11,017 nucleotides of DNA, from the NCBI GenBank assembly GCA_964626385.1, contig CAZVEO010000075.1, forward strand, positions 1 to 11,017, read 5' to 3'. The position numbers were made by a program, and so were the translations under genes. The stretch is from Scybalousia_A sp964626385 (GTDB taxonomy: Bacteria; Bacteroidota; Bacteroidia; Bacteroidales; P3). Below are positions 1 through 7,053 of this stretch, in pieces (the first letter of the stretch is position 1; each line of letters opens with the position of its first letter). Below the pieces are notes generated by a model. The model did no database searches. It was not told where the DNA came from and saw only the letters and a program-made list of their open reading frames with translations.

Positions 1-20
1 TTTTTTTACCTTGTGTTTAT

Positions 21-2075
21 TTATCTTATAGTGCTTCCGTTTTTAAATTGCTTTTCAGTAGAAACAAAGGCGAGTTCTCCATCTGCATTTTCAGCCATAA
101 GTATCATACCTTGACTTTCTATGCCTTTGAGATTTTTTGGTGCAAGATTTACCAAAACACTAACCTGCTTACCTATAATGTTCTCAGGAGAGTAATATTC
201 TGCAATACCGCTAACTATTGTCCTTTTATCTATACCTGTGTCTATGGTAAGTTTTAGCAATTTTTTTGTTTTAGCAACTTTTTCAGCCTCTATTATAGTA
301 CCTACACGTATATCCATAGCAGAGAAATCCTCAAAACTAATGTTCTTTTTTTGTGCTTCAACTTCTGCATTGGTTATGGCGTTAGCTTTTTTACTTGCCT
401 CTAATTTATCAAGTTGCTTTTGTATATCAGCATCTTCTATTCTCTCAAACAACAACTCAGGATTATTTATTCTATGTCCTATTTCTAATAAACAGCAATT
501 ACCTGCTTGATACCATTTTAATGGTTTTAAATATAGCATTTGTTGAAGTTTTTTTGCTGAGAATTGAATAAAAGGCTCCATAAGTATAGATAAATTAGCA
601 CAAATTTGAAGCGAAATATTCAAAACCGTTTCAGTGCGATGTATATCAGTCTTATAAGTTTTCCAAGGTTCATTTTCTGTCAAATACTTATTGCCAAGAC
701 GAGCAAGATTCATCAATTCAAATAAGGCATCTCTAAATTTATAAGTTTCTATCAAAGTGCCTATTTTTTGAGGATAGGTTTTTATTTCCTCCATTGTTTG
801 TTTATCTAAATCATTTAACTCATTTATTTGAGGTACTTTAGCTTCAAAATATTTGTGTGTAAGTACCATTGTTCTATTAATAAAATTGCCTAAAATAGCA
901 ACGAGTTCGGAGTTGTTTCTAGTTTGAAAATCTTTCCAAGTAAAATCGTTGTCTTTTGTTTCTGGTGCGTTGGCACAAAGCACATATTTCAAAACGTCTT
1001 GTTTGTTTGGAAAATCTTCCAAATATTCGTGTAACCATACAGCCCAATTTCTTGAGGTTGATATTTTATCTCCTTCCAAATTAAGAAATTCATTTGCGGG
1101 AACATTATCGGGTAAAATAAAGTCGCCAGCCGCTTTAAGCATAGACGGAAATACAATGCAATGAAAAACAATATTATCTTTGCCAATAAAATGTACAAGT
1201 TTGGTGTCTTTTTCCTTCCACCATTTTTCCCAATTATTTTTGTCGTATTCTATTGTATTTGAAATATACCCAATAGGAGCATCAAACCAGACATACAAAA
1301 CCTTGCCTTCAGCCTCCTTTAGAGGTACTTTTATACCCCAGTCCAAATCCCTTGTTACAGCCCTTGGTTGCAAGCCATTGTCAAGCCATGATTTACATTG
1401 ACCATATACATTTGTTTTCCATTCTTTGTGATTTTCCAAAATCCATTCTTTGAGAAAGTTCTCATACTTATCTAAAGGTAAAAACCAATGTTTTGTCTCT
1501 TTGAGTATGGGAGCGTTTCCACTTAAAGCACTTTTAGGATTCTTTAAATCAGTAGCATTTAGAGAACTTCCACAACTCTCGCATTGGTCTCCATAAGCTC
1601 TTTCATTACCACAAATTGGACAAGTACCTGTAATATAACGGTCTGCAAGAAAAGTTTTTTCCTGCTCATCATAATATTGTTGGCTCGTTTGCTCTATAAA
1701 TTTACCTTCATTATATAGTTTAAGAAAGAAATCAGAAGCTGTTTTTTGATGAATAGGACTTGTTGTACGAGAATAAATATCAAAGGAAATACCAAAATCT
1801 TCAAAACTTTTTTTGATAATAGTATGATATCTATCCACTATATCTTGTGGAGTACATCCCTCTTTTTTTGCTCTTATGGTAACAGGAACACCGTGTTCAT
1901 CGCTTCCTCCAATAAACAAAATTTCTTCGTCCATCATTCTAAGATAACGACAATATATATCTGCCGGAATATAAACTCCTGCCATATGTCCTATATGTAT
2001 AGGTCCGTTTGCGTAGGGTAGGGCAGTGGTAACGGTATATCTCTTAAATTTCTTTTCTTTATCTGTATATGTCAT
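21..2075 (-). CDS. metG: Methionyl-tRNA synthetase with C-terminal tRNA-binding domain
   Basis: Charges initiator and elongator tRNA-Met with methionine in the cytoplasm. The 684-residue protein is full length for the long bacterial form. The class I signature HIGH is at residues 27-30 after ALPYANGP. A zinc knuckle follows with Cys152, Cys155, Cys165 and Cys168. DLDWG is at 243-247 and the KMSKS-loop equivalent, here KISTS, at 337-341. The helical anticodon-binding domain covers about 390-540. After a Lys/Ala-rich linker, residues about 580-684 form an OB-fold tRNA-binding domain of the Trbp111/EMAP type (DFSAMDIRVGTI, then NLAPKNLKGIESQGM). The ATG start leaves a normal short N-terminus. 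No clear promoter is seen just upstream, so it may be read from the glmM promoter through the toxin-antitoxin remnant. Identity is secure. Confidence 0.97.
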   Translation of the reverse strand: MTYTDKEKKFKRYTVTTALPYANGPIHIGHMAGVYIPADIYCRYLRMMDEEILFIGGSDEHGVPVTIRAKKEGCTPQDIVDRYHTIIKKSFEDFGISFDIYSRTTSPIHQKTASDFFLKLYNEGKFIEQTSQQYYDEQEKTFLADRYITGTCPICGNERAYGDQCESCGSSLNATDLKNPKSALSGNAPILKETKHWFLPLDKYENFLKEWILENHKEWKTNVYGQCKSWLDNGLQPRAVTRDLDWGIKVPLKEAEGKVLYVWFDAPIGYISNTIEYDKNNWEKWWKEKDTKLVHFIGKDNIVFHCIVFPSMLKAAGDFILPDNVPANEFLNLEGDKISTSRNWAVWLHEYLEDFPNKQDVLKYVLCANAPETKDNDFTWKDFQTRNNSELVAILGNFINRTMVLTHKYFEAKVPQINELNDLDKQTMEEIKTYPQKIGTLIETYKFRDALFELMNLARLGNKYLTENEPWKTYKTDIHRTETVLNISLQICANLSILMEPFIQFSAKKLQQMLYLKPLKWYQAGNCCLLEIGHRINNPELLFERIEDADIQKQLDKLEASKKANAITNAEVEAQKKNISFEDFSAMDIRVGTIIEAEKVAKTKKLLKLTIDTGIDKRTIVSGIAEYYSPENIIGKQVSVLVNLAPKNLKGIESQGMILMAENADGELAFVSTEKQFKNGSTIR

Positions 2076-2088
2076 AATTATTACTTTT

Positions 2089-2243
2089 TCATTTGAAATT
2101 ATCTATTATTCCAATCCAATTTTCTTTTTTGCTAAAATGGAAACTATTTTTATTTAACAATAAATCTACATCTTTCAAAGCATCCTCTGATTTTGCCAAT
2201 CTAAAAGAAATCAAATTTTTTTTTCTTCTTCATTTAAACTCAT
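2089..2243 (-). pseudogene. HEPN-domain toxin remnant, frameshifted and truncated
   Basis: The ATG at 2243 overlaps the stop of the upstream nucleotidyltransferase by 4 bases (ATGA), the usual layout of an MNT/HEPN pair. Read literally, the frame stops after ten codons (MSLNEEEKKI). If one A is added to the nine-A run (T run at 2216-2224 on the plus strand), the frame continues as NLISFRLAKSEDALKDVDLL and on to about 51 residues. This resembles the N-terminal helices of HEPN proteins that partner MNT proteins. The segment that should carry the catalytic R-x4-6-H motif and most of the usual ~120-130 residues is absent, and metG begins 13 bp after the restored stop. So there is both a frameshift and a deletion, and no RNase activity is expected. 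The HEPN assignment rests on pattern memory and on the neighbour. Confidence 0.7.
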
Positions 2244-2560
2244 AGTATAATTCCATCTTGTTCTACATTATTGTAAAATGGAGTGAAATAAGACTCTTCC
2301 CATTGTTTTTTGCTAAAAATAATGGTATTTATAAACTGGTTTGTTTTGAATCCAATATCAAAAAACGCATTGAATACATTGTCCTTATCTTCAAAACTTG
2401 GTTGTTCCTTATCTAATAAGATAAGCACATCCCAATCAGAATCTGTTCTTGCCTCCCATCTTGCTATTGAACCAAAAAGTTTAACAACAGTTCCTTTGGG
2501 CATTTTTTCTTTTGCAACATTCTTTAAAAGAGATAATATTTCTTCCTCTGTATACTCCAC
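2240..2560 (-). CDS. MNT-type minimal nucleotidyltransferase, antitoxin of an MNT/HEPN pair
   Basis: A 106-residue protein of the DNA polymerase beta-like minimal nucleotidyltransferase fold. The signature GS-x10-DxD is intact: Gly30-Ser31 in KLFGSIARWEARTDSDWD, with Asp42 and Asp44 as likely metal ligands. In characterised MntA/HepT systems such proteins act as antitoxins that add AMP to a tyrosine of the HEPN RNase. The start is a GTG at 2560, only 7 bp after the glmM stop, and no ATG is available nearby, so it is probably co-transcribed with glmM. The 3' end overlaps the HEPN remnant by 4 bases. With the toxin broken, this is an orphan antitoxin, which can be kept harmlessly or be on its way out. 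Family assignment is firm; present function is not. Confidence 0.88.
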   Translation of the reverse strand: MEYTEEEILSLLKNVAKEKMPKGTVVKLFGSIARWEARTDSDWDVLILLDKEQPSFEDKDNVFNAFFDIGFKTNQFINTIIFSKKQWEESYFTPFYNNVEQDGIIL

Positions 2561-2567
2561 TATGATG

Positions 2568-3968
2568 TTACAAATTTTCTCTTATTATGTCTGTAATATC
2601 CTCTATAATTACATTAGCAAGGTGTTCGGCTGTTGTCATAGCATCACTCTCAGAATATATTCTAAGTATAGGCTCCGTATTGCTTTTTCTCAAATGTACC
2701 CATTCGTTATCAAAGTTTATTTTTACTCCGTCAATGGTTATCACATCATAATTTTTATATTTTTCTGCGATAGAATTAAGTACTAAGTCTATATCTATTT
2801 CTGGAGTAAGTTCCATTTTCTTTTTAGCAATAACATAATTAGGATAGGTATCTCTAAGGTTTGAGCATTTCATTTTTTTCTTTGCCAATAAGGTGAGAAA
2901 TAGAGCAACACCTACAAGAGCATCTCTTCCATAATGGCATTCAGGGTAAATAACTCCTCCATTACCTTCTCCTCCTATTATAGCTCCTACTTCTTTCATT
3001 TTCTCAATAACATTTACCTCACCAACAGCAGAAGCAAAGTATTTTTGATTATATTTCTTTTCGGTTATGTCTTTCAAAGCTCTTGAAGAAGAGAGGTTAC
3101 TTACCGTATTGCCTGGAGTATTTTCCAAAACATAGTCAGCCACAGCAATCAAAGTATATTCCTCAACAAAAGGTTTGCCAGTTTCTGTCACCAAAGCAAG
3201 TCTATCTACATCCGGGTCAACTACAAAACCTACATGACAATGCTCTTTTTCAACCAAGTCGCAAATATCTTTAATATTCTCAGGCAAAGGTTCTGGGTTG
3301 TGAGCGAACACACCTGTTGGCTCTTCATTTAGTCCAAAAATATCTTTTACTCCAAGTGCTAAAAGTAGTTTTCTAAGTACAAAACCTCCGGTTGAATTGA
3401 CAGAATCAAAAGCAATTCTAAATTTAGCCTCTTTTATAGACTCTACATCAACCAAAGGTAAGGCCAAAACTTTTTCTATATGTTTGTCCACAGCATCGTC
3501 TATTTTGGTGTATTTGCCTAATTCTGTTGCTTGCGCAAAGGTAAAATTATTTTCTGCTGCAAGTTCCAAAACTCTTTCGCCGTCTTTTTTTGAAATAAAT
3601 TCTCCATTACCTGCTAAAAATTTTAAGGCATTCCACTGTATAGGGTTGTGAGAGGCTGTAAGAATAATACCTCCATCCGCTTTGTTGTCTACAACAGCAA
3701 TTTCGGTGGTAGGAGTCGTGCTTAACCCAGTGTCCAATACATCCACTCCCATAGCCATAAGTGTTCCCGTAACCAAATGGCTAACCATTTCACCCGATAT
3801 TCTTGCATCGCGTCCTATAAGAATGGAAATGTGTTCCTTATTTGTTTTTTCTTTTATCAATTGCGCAAAGGCAGAAACAAAACTCACCAAATCAACAGGG
3901 GTAAGATTATCTGCAACCCTACCGCCAATTGTACCTCTAAAACCAGAAATAGATTTGATTAATGACAT
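2568..3968 (-). CDS. glmM: Phosphoglucosamine mutase (phosphohexomutase family)
   Basis: Converts glucosamine-6-phosphate to glucosamine-1-phosphate, on the route to UDP-GlcNAc for peptidoglycan and lipopolysaccharide. The 466-residue protein has all four phosphohexomutase sites. The phosphoserine loop TASHNP is at 104-109 (Ser106), the Mg-binding loop DPDVDR at 251-256, the sugar-specificity loop GEGNGG at 333-338, and the phosphate-binding loop RKSNTEPILR at 427-436. The opening MSLIKSISGFRGTIGG is typical of the Bacteroidota proteins annotated as GlmM. A phosphomannomutase or phosphoglucomutase activity cannot be excluded from sequence alone, but the loop GEGNGG and family context favour GlmM. 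It heads the left-hand cluster; a TATATTTG -7 box lies about 40 bp before the ATG. The nucleotidyltransferase gene follows after 7 bp. Confidence 0.88.
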   Translation of the reverse strand: MSLIKSISGFRGTIGGRVADNLTPVDLVSFVSAFAQLIKEKTNKEHISILIGRDARISGEMVSHLVTGTLMAMGVDVLDTGLSTTPTTEIAVVDNKADGGIILTASHNPIQWNALKFLAGNGEFISKKDGERVLELAAENNFTFAQATELGKYTKIDDAVDKHIEKVLALPLVDVESIKEAKFRIAFDSVNSTGGFVLRKLLLALGVKDIFGLNEEPTGVFAHNPEPLPENIKDICDLVEKEHCHVGFVVDPDVDRLALVTETGKPFVEEYTLIAVADYVLENTPGNTVSNLSSSRALKDITEKKYNQKYFASAVGEVNVIEKMKEVGAIIGGEGNGGVIYPECHYGRDALVGVALFLTLLAKKKMKCSNLRDTYPNYVIAKKKMELTPEIDIDLVLNSIAEKYKNYDVITIDGVKINFDNEWVHLRKSNTEPILRIYSESDAMTTAEHLANVIIEDITDIIRENL

Positions 3969-4006
3969 AATTATTTACTCTTTTAATACTCTATTAAAAT
4001 AATTTG

Positions 4007-4014
4007 CAAATATA
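4007..4014 (-). promoter_or_regulatory. Candidate Bacteroidota -7 box for glmM
   Basis: The minus strand reads TATATTTG, a match to TAnnTTTG, 38 bp before the glmM ATG. A convincing -33 TTTG is not seen at the expected distance, so this is a weaker call than the hydrogenase promoter. Its place in the 84-bp gap after the aminotransferase supports separate transcription of glmM. Confidence 0.45.
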
Positions 4015-4052
4015 CTACTTTTTCCATAGAAAATTGGGTAATAGCATACAAA

Positions 4053-5243
4053 TTATATTTTATCTAAGGCTTGTAATATCTTTGTAATACTTTGATTTAT
4101 TTCTTCTTCTGTGATAATCAAAGGTGGTTTAATACTTAAAGCATTTGAATTAAACAGGTGAGTTCCCGTTATTACACCTTGTTCAAAACAAAAAATAAGT
4201 GCTTTTTTCCAATCTATGTCTTTTTTTAGATATATAGCATTGAATAGTCCAACTCCCTCAACTCTTTCTATGTGTTTGTGTTTTAGTTTTTGCCTATATA
4301 GTTCTCCTTTTTTCTCAACGTCTTTTAATAAATTATTATCTACTATATAGTTAAGTGTAGCAAGAGCAGAAGCCAAACAAACAGGGTTGCCTCCGTATGT
4401 TGTGGCATGACCTATCAATGGGTGATGATTATTCAATTTGTCCATCATTTCTTTTTTACCAATAAAAGCACCTATAGGTAACCCTCCTCCCATAGCTTTG
4501 GCTATGCAAAGTATATCTGGAATTATATCATATTGTTCAAAAGCAAACAAACTTCCCGTACGACCAAAGCCTGTTTGTATTTCATCTAAAATAAGCACTG
4601 CTCCCATCTCTATACATCGTTTGCGAAGTTTTTTTAAATAGTCGTTTTTAGGTAGTTGCACTCCTTCTCCTACAGCAACACATTCAGCAACAACGCAACA
4701 AGTTTTTTCTGTTATTTTCAATAAGTCCTCCTCATTGTTAAAATTAATATAATTACAATATGGTAAAAGAGGTGTAAAAGGTTCTCTAAATTCTTTTCCG
4801 CTAATCATAGATACACAAGCAAGAGTGGAGCCATGATATGAGTTTTTATAAGTTATTATTTCTTTTCTATGGTTAAAAAGTTTGGCTGTTTTTATTGCTC
4901 CTTCTATTGCTTCGCTACCAGAATTGACATAGAATATTTGTTGCAACTCATTTGGCAAAAACTCCTTTAATCTTTTTATATAATCCAATTGTGGTTTTTG
5001 CATATACTCTCCATAAACCATAACATGAAGATAATCCTGCATTTGCTTTTCTATTGCTTCTACCACTTTGGGATTTTTGTGTCCTATATTTCCAACACAA
5101 ATCCCCGAAAGCATATCCATATATTTTTTTCCATCTGTGGTATATACCCAAATACCTTCTGCACTTTGCGGGTCAAGTATGATACTATCAATTTCTGATA
5201 TCTGGGCAACATATTTTCTAAATTCTTTTAGGTCGGTTTTCAT
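4053..5243 (-). CDS. Class III PLP-dependent aminotransferase (acetylornithine/ornithine/GABA transaminase family)
   Basis: A fold-type I pyridoxal-phosphate enzyme that transfers an amino group, often from an omega-amine donor, to a 2-oxo acid. The 396-residue length is normal for the family. Visible landmarks are the cofactor phosphate contact NSGSEA (107-112), the region around SYHGST (135-140), the DEIQTGFGRTG motif (220-230) with Asp220 for the pyridine nitrogen, and the Schiff-base lysine Lys249 in IAKAMGGGLPIGAF. HATTYGGNP lies further on. The substrate cannot be read from these residues: acetylornithine, ornithine, 4-aminobutyrate and others share them, and no arginine-synthesis gene is adjacent. 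The ATG at 5243 gives a standard N-terminus. It is separated from glmM by 84 bp containing a candidate promoter, so it is probably its own unit. The family is certain and the specificity open. Confidence 0.88.
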   Translation of the reverse strand: MKTDLKEFRKYVAQISEIDSIILDPQSAEGIWVYTTDGKKYMDMLSGICVGNIGHKNPKVVEAIEKQMQDYLHVMVYGEYMQKPQLDYIKRLKEFLPNELQQIFYVNSGSEAIEGAIKTAKLFNHRKEIITYKNSYHGSTLACVSMISGKEFREPFTPLLPYCNYINFNNEEDLLKITEKTCCVVAECVAVGEGVQLPKNDYLKKLRKRCIEMGAVLILDEIQTGFGRTGSLFAFEQYDIIPDILCIAKAMGGGLPIGAFIGKKEMMDKLNNHHPLIGHATTYGGNPVCLASALATLNYIVDNNLLKDVEKKGELYRQKLKHKHIERVEGVGLFNAIYLKKDIDWKKALIFCFEQGVITGTHLFNSNALSIKPPLIITEEEINQSITKILQALDKI

Positions 5244-5291
5244 TTACTTATATTGTATATTTACTTAAATTATATATGTATAAATATTTTC

Positions 5292-5308
5292 CAAAAATAA
5301 CAAATTTA
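5292..5308 (-). promoter_or_regulatory. Candidate promoter boxes for the aminotransferase gene
   Basis: Two overlapping-range TAnnTTTG matches occur on the minus strand, TAAATTTG (5301-5308) and TATTTTTG (5292-5299), about 50-65 bp before the ATG at 5243. The area is so AT-rich that chance matches are likely, and no clear -33 TTTG accompanies either. Confidence 0.3.
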
Positions 5309-5371
5309 TAAAAATTCAGTGCAGTCTAAACTGTAAAAAATATAACTCTAATATTAGGTAGAATATACTTT

Positions 5372-6378
5372 TTATAGTACAATATTTGAATTATATGCAA
5401 TACTTTTAACTCCAATATTGTTATCTGTTGCAGATATAATTCCAGCACAATTTGTTCCATGAGACTTACTATTTTGATATCCACCGTTAGAATTTTCTCC
5501 CGTTGTATCATAGCCCGATAACAAGTTGACAATTAAATCATCATACGTTAAATCTACACCCTCATCTAATACTGCAATTTTAATATCTCGTCCAGCAGTT
5601 ATATCCCATGCACTCTCTATATTTATGTCTACTCCGGCAACATCTCCACTTTGTCCTGTATTATTCAAAGCCCATTGTTCTGAGTAGTGAGTATTATATG
5701 AAGTTATAAATCTACCCAAATCATGTTTGGAAAACTCTACTTTACCAGTTTCATACAAATAGTTTGCAAGCTAAATAGAATTCTCTTCAACGTCTTTTAG
5801 TTTTATCAAATAAACATTGTCATCAGAGCCGAATTGATTGTAGTTTATATAAGGAATTTTATATTTTGCAAGAACCTCATCTATTTTATTATTCTTTACT
5901 TTGACAAATATTTTTTGTGTTGTTCATAAAATATTGGAATCTTGTGTTACTAAAACTTTAGATTTTAAAACATTGTCATTATAATCTATCAAACTATCAA
6001 AAGACTTAAACTTTGTATTTATCAAATACAATTTTGGGCTAATTTTTTGAACTCTGTACTTAACATCACTAAGTTTTAATTCACTATTTTTATTTTCATT
6101 TCTGTGATTTTTTTTTATTGTTGAAAACTATTTAATTATTTTTTTGGGCTTTACTTCTGTGTTTTCTTGTGAAAGACAAAAGATTAGATTTCTTTTGTCG
6201 TAGCCTATGCAGGTAGGAAAAAGAAGTTTGCAAAAAGTGGTTAAAAGCCTATAAATAAGCAATCTCATCTACCTACATAGGCAGACAGCAGATGGTTATT
6301 CTTACCCAATAACCATATACGCTCCGAAGCATATATAAGGAGAAACGAAAAATTAAAATATGTAATATTCTTTTTCAT
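5372..6378 (-). pseudogene. Secreted subtilisin-like (S8) serine protease, degraded
   Basis: The longest open piece (from a TTG at 5758, 128 codons) carries the S8 catalytic Asp65 in IAVLDEGVDL and His100 in SHGTNCAGII, with WALNNTGQSGDVAGVDINIE before them. It stops at NSNIVL, so the Ser-containing C-terminal half is missing. The same frame reads on upstream as a plausible propeptide (VYLIKLKDVEEN then LANYLYETGKVEF) interrupted by three stops: TAG 5771-5773, TGA 5924-5926 and TAG 6128-6130. Further up are NLIFCLSQEN, like the end of a signal peptide, and at 6378 an ATG with MKKNITYFNFSFLLIY, like its beginning, in another frame. Between these lies a palindrome-rich segment (6175-6336). The family call is strong; joining the two signal-peptide halves is inference. 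No active protease can be made. Confidence 0.8.
6175..6336. repeat. Palindrome-rich segment, possible small insertion element or structured RNA
   Basis: Four inverted repeats cover this stretch. GACAAAAGA (6175-6183) pairs with 6191-6199, 9/9. GCCTATGCAGGTAG (6203-6216) pairs with 6269-6282, 13/14. ATGGTTATT (6292-6300) pairs with 6308-6316, 9/9. 6315-6323 pairs with 6328-6336, where the minus-strand RNA makes nine pairs including one G-U around the loop UCGG. The segment is clearly richer in G+C than the flanks. It separates the apparent start and end of the S8 signal peptide, as an inserted element would. No target duplication or transposase was found, so whether it is a MITE-like insert or a transcribed structure is unknown. 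Confidence 0.5.
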
Positions 6379-6425
6379 AATGTTTTCTATCATTAAAAAA
6401 GAAACTTATTAAATCCTCTCACTCG

Positions 6426-6458
6426 CAAGGATATAAAAATTTTATAATACTATTCAAA
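6426..6458 (-). promoter_or_regulatory. Possible relic promoter of the S8 protease gene
   Basis: The minus strand has TTTG (6455-6458), a 21-bp spacer, and TATCCTTG (6426-6433), one base off the TAnnTTTG box, lying about 35-50 bp before the ATGs at 6393 and 6378. The position suits the proposed original start. The surrounding DNA is very AT-rich, so the match is weak. Apart from this and the terminator, nothing is seen in 6379-6475. Confidence 0.3.
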
Positions 6459-6475
6459 TTATTTTTTGATTTAAT

Positions 6476-6508
6476 AAAAAAAGCATACTCCTTTTGTAGA
6501 ATATGCCT
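6476..6508 (-). terminator. Intrinsic terminator of the hydBAC operon
   Basis: The minus strand forms a stem between AGGCATATTCT and AGGAGTATGCT (about ten pairs, one bulged G, two or three G-U pairs) followed directly by seven T. It begins about 30 bp after the hydC stop, where transcription of the operon should end. Confidence 0.75.
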
Positions 6509-6538
6509 TAAAATATTATGAAAGAGAAAAATTTTCTT

Positions 6539-7015
6539 TTAATTGTACTCTGCAATAATATCCTTTACTTGATTTGGTGTTATTCTTCCATATACTTTAT
6601 CTCCTATCAAGGCCACTGGAGCCAAGCCACAAGCACCTACACACCTTAAAGTATCCAACGAGAATTTGCCATCGGCGGAAAGTTCGCCCAAACCAATACC
6701 GAGTTGTCGTTTAAATTCATCTAATACCTTTTCGCTATCTCTTACATAGCAAGCTGTACCTAAACATATGGAAATAGGATATTTGCCTTTTGGTTGCATG
6801 GAAAAGAAAGAATAAAAACTGACTATACCATATATTTGAGCCACTGGCATACGTATTTGTTCAGAAATAAGTTCTTGTACCTCTACAGGCAAAAAACCGA
6901 ACTCTCCTTGTACTCTATGTAATATATTTATTATCTCTCCGTGTGAATTGTTAAAAGATTCACATATTTCTTTTATTCTTTCTATCTTTTTGCTGTTTAA
7001 ACTAATTTTTGCCAT
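6539..7015 (-). CDS. hydC: NuoE-like [2Fe-2S] subunit of bifurcating [FeFe]-hydrogenase
   Basis: A 158-residue thioredoxin-like [2Fe-2S] ferredoxin of the NuoE/HydC/HndA family. The cluster ligands are Cys84 and Cys89 (CLGTAC) and Cys125 and Cys129 (CVGAC). The N-terminal helical part IINILHRVQGEFGFLP and the stretch VAQIYGIVSFYSFF are also typical. In HydABC complexes this subunit belongs to the electron-transfer branch around the HydB flavin. It is the last gene of the operon, 38 bp after hydA, and has no strong Shine-Dalgarno site. The ATG at 7015 gives the normal family N-terminus. An intrinsic terminator follows. The same family occurs in respiratory complex I and formate dehydrogenases, but the direct linkage to hydA and hydB fixes the assignment. 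Confidence 0.93.
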   Translation of the reverse strand: MAKISLNSKKIERIKEICESFNNSHGEIINILHRVQGEFGFLPVEVQELISEQIRMPVAQIYGIVSFYSFFSMQPKGKYPISICLGTACYVRDSEKVLDEFKRQLGIGLGELSADGKFSLDTLRCVGACGLAPVALIGDKVYGRITPNQVKDIIAEYN

Positions 7016-7053
7016 AAAAACTTTACTTTTTTGAGTGTTTTCTAAAAAAAAAA

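Noticed and set aside
1..7. T run after metG as a terminator
   Set aside because: The T run is on the plus strand; on the coding minus strand it is an A run, and no stem is visible before the window ends.
2310..2786. 158-codon open frame on the plus strand
   Set aside because: Antisense to the nucleotidyltransferase and the end of glmM; no motif and no start signal of its own.
5326..5532. 68-codon minus-strand frame overlapping the S8 fragment
   Set aside because: It overlaps the stretch with the S8 catalytic Asp and His in another frame and carries no domain; its end might hold a frameshifted S8 tail, but no S8 residues could be recognised there.
5771..6130. Reassigned or read-through stop codons as the explanation for TAG and TGA in the S8 frame
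   Set aside because: Intact genes in the window use TAG (hydA), TGA (nucleotidyltransferase) and TAA as real stops, and the protease also lacks its catalytic Ser half, so decay is simpler.
6128..6268. 46-codon open frame starting at the ATG at 6268
   Set aside because: It is made of the palindromic block joined to the S8 signal-peptide end, so it is probably a chance frame rather than a gene.
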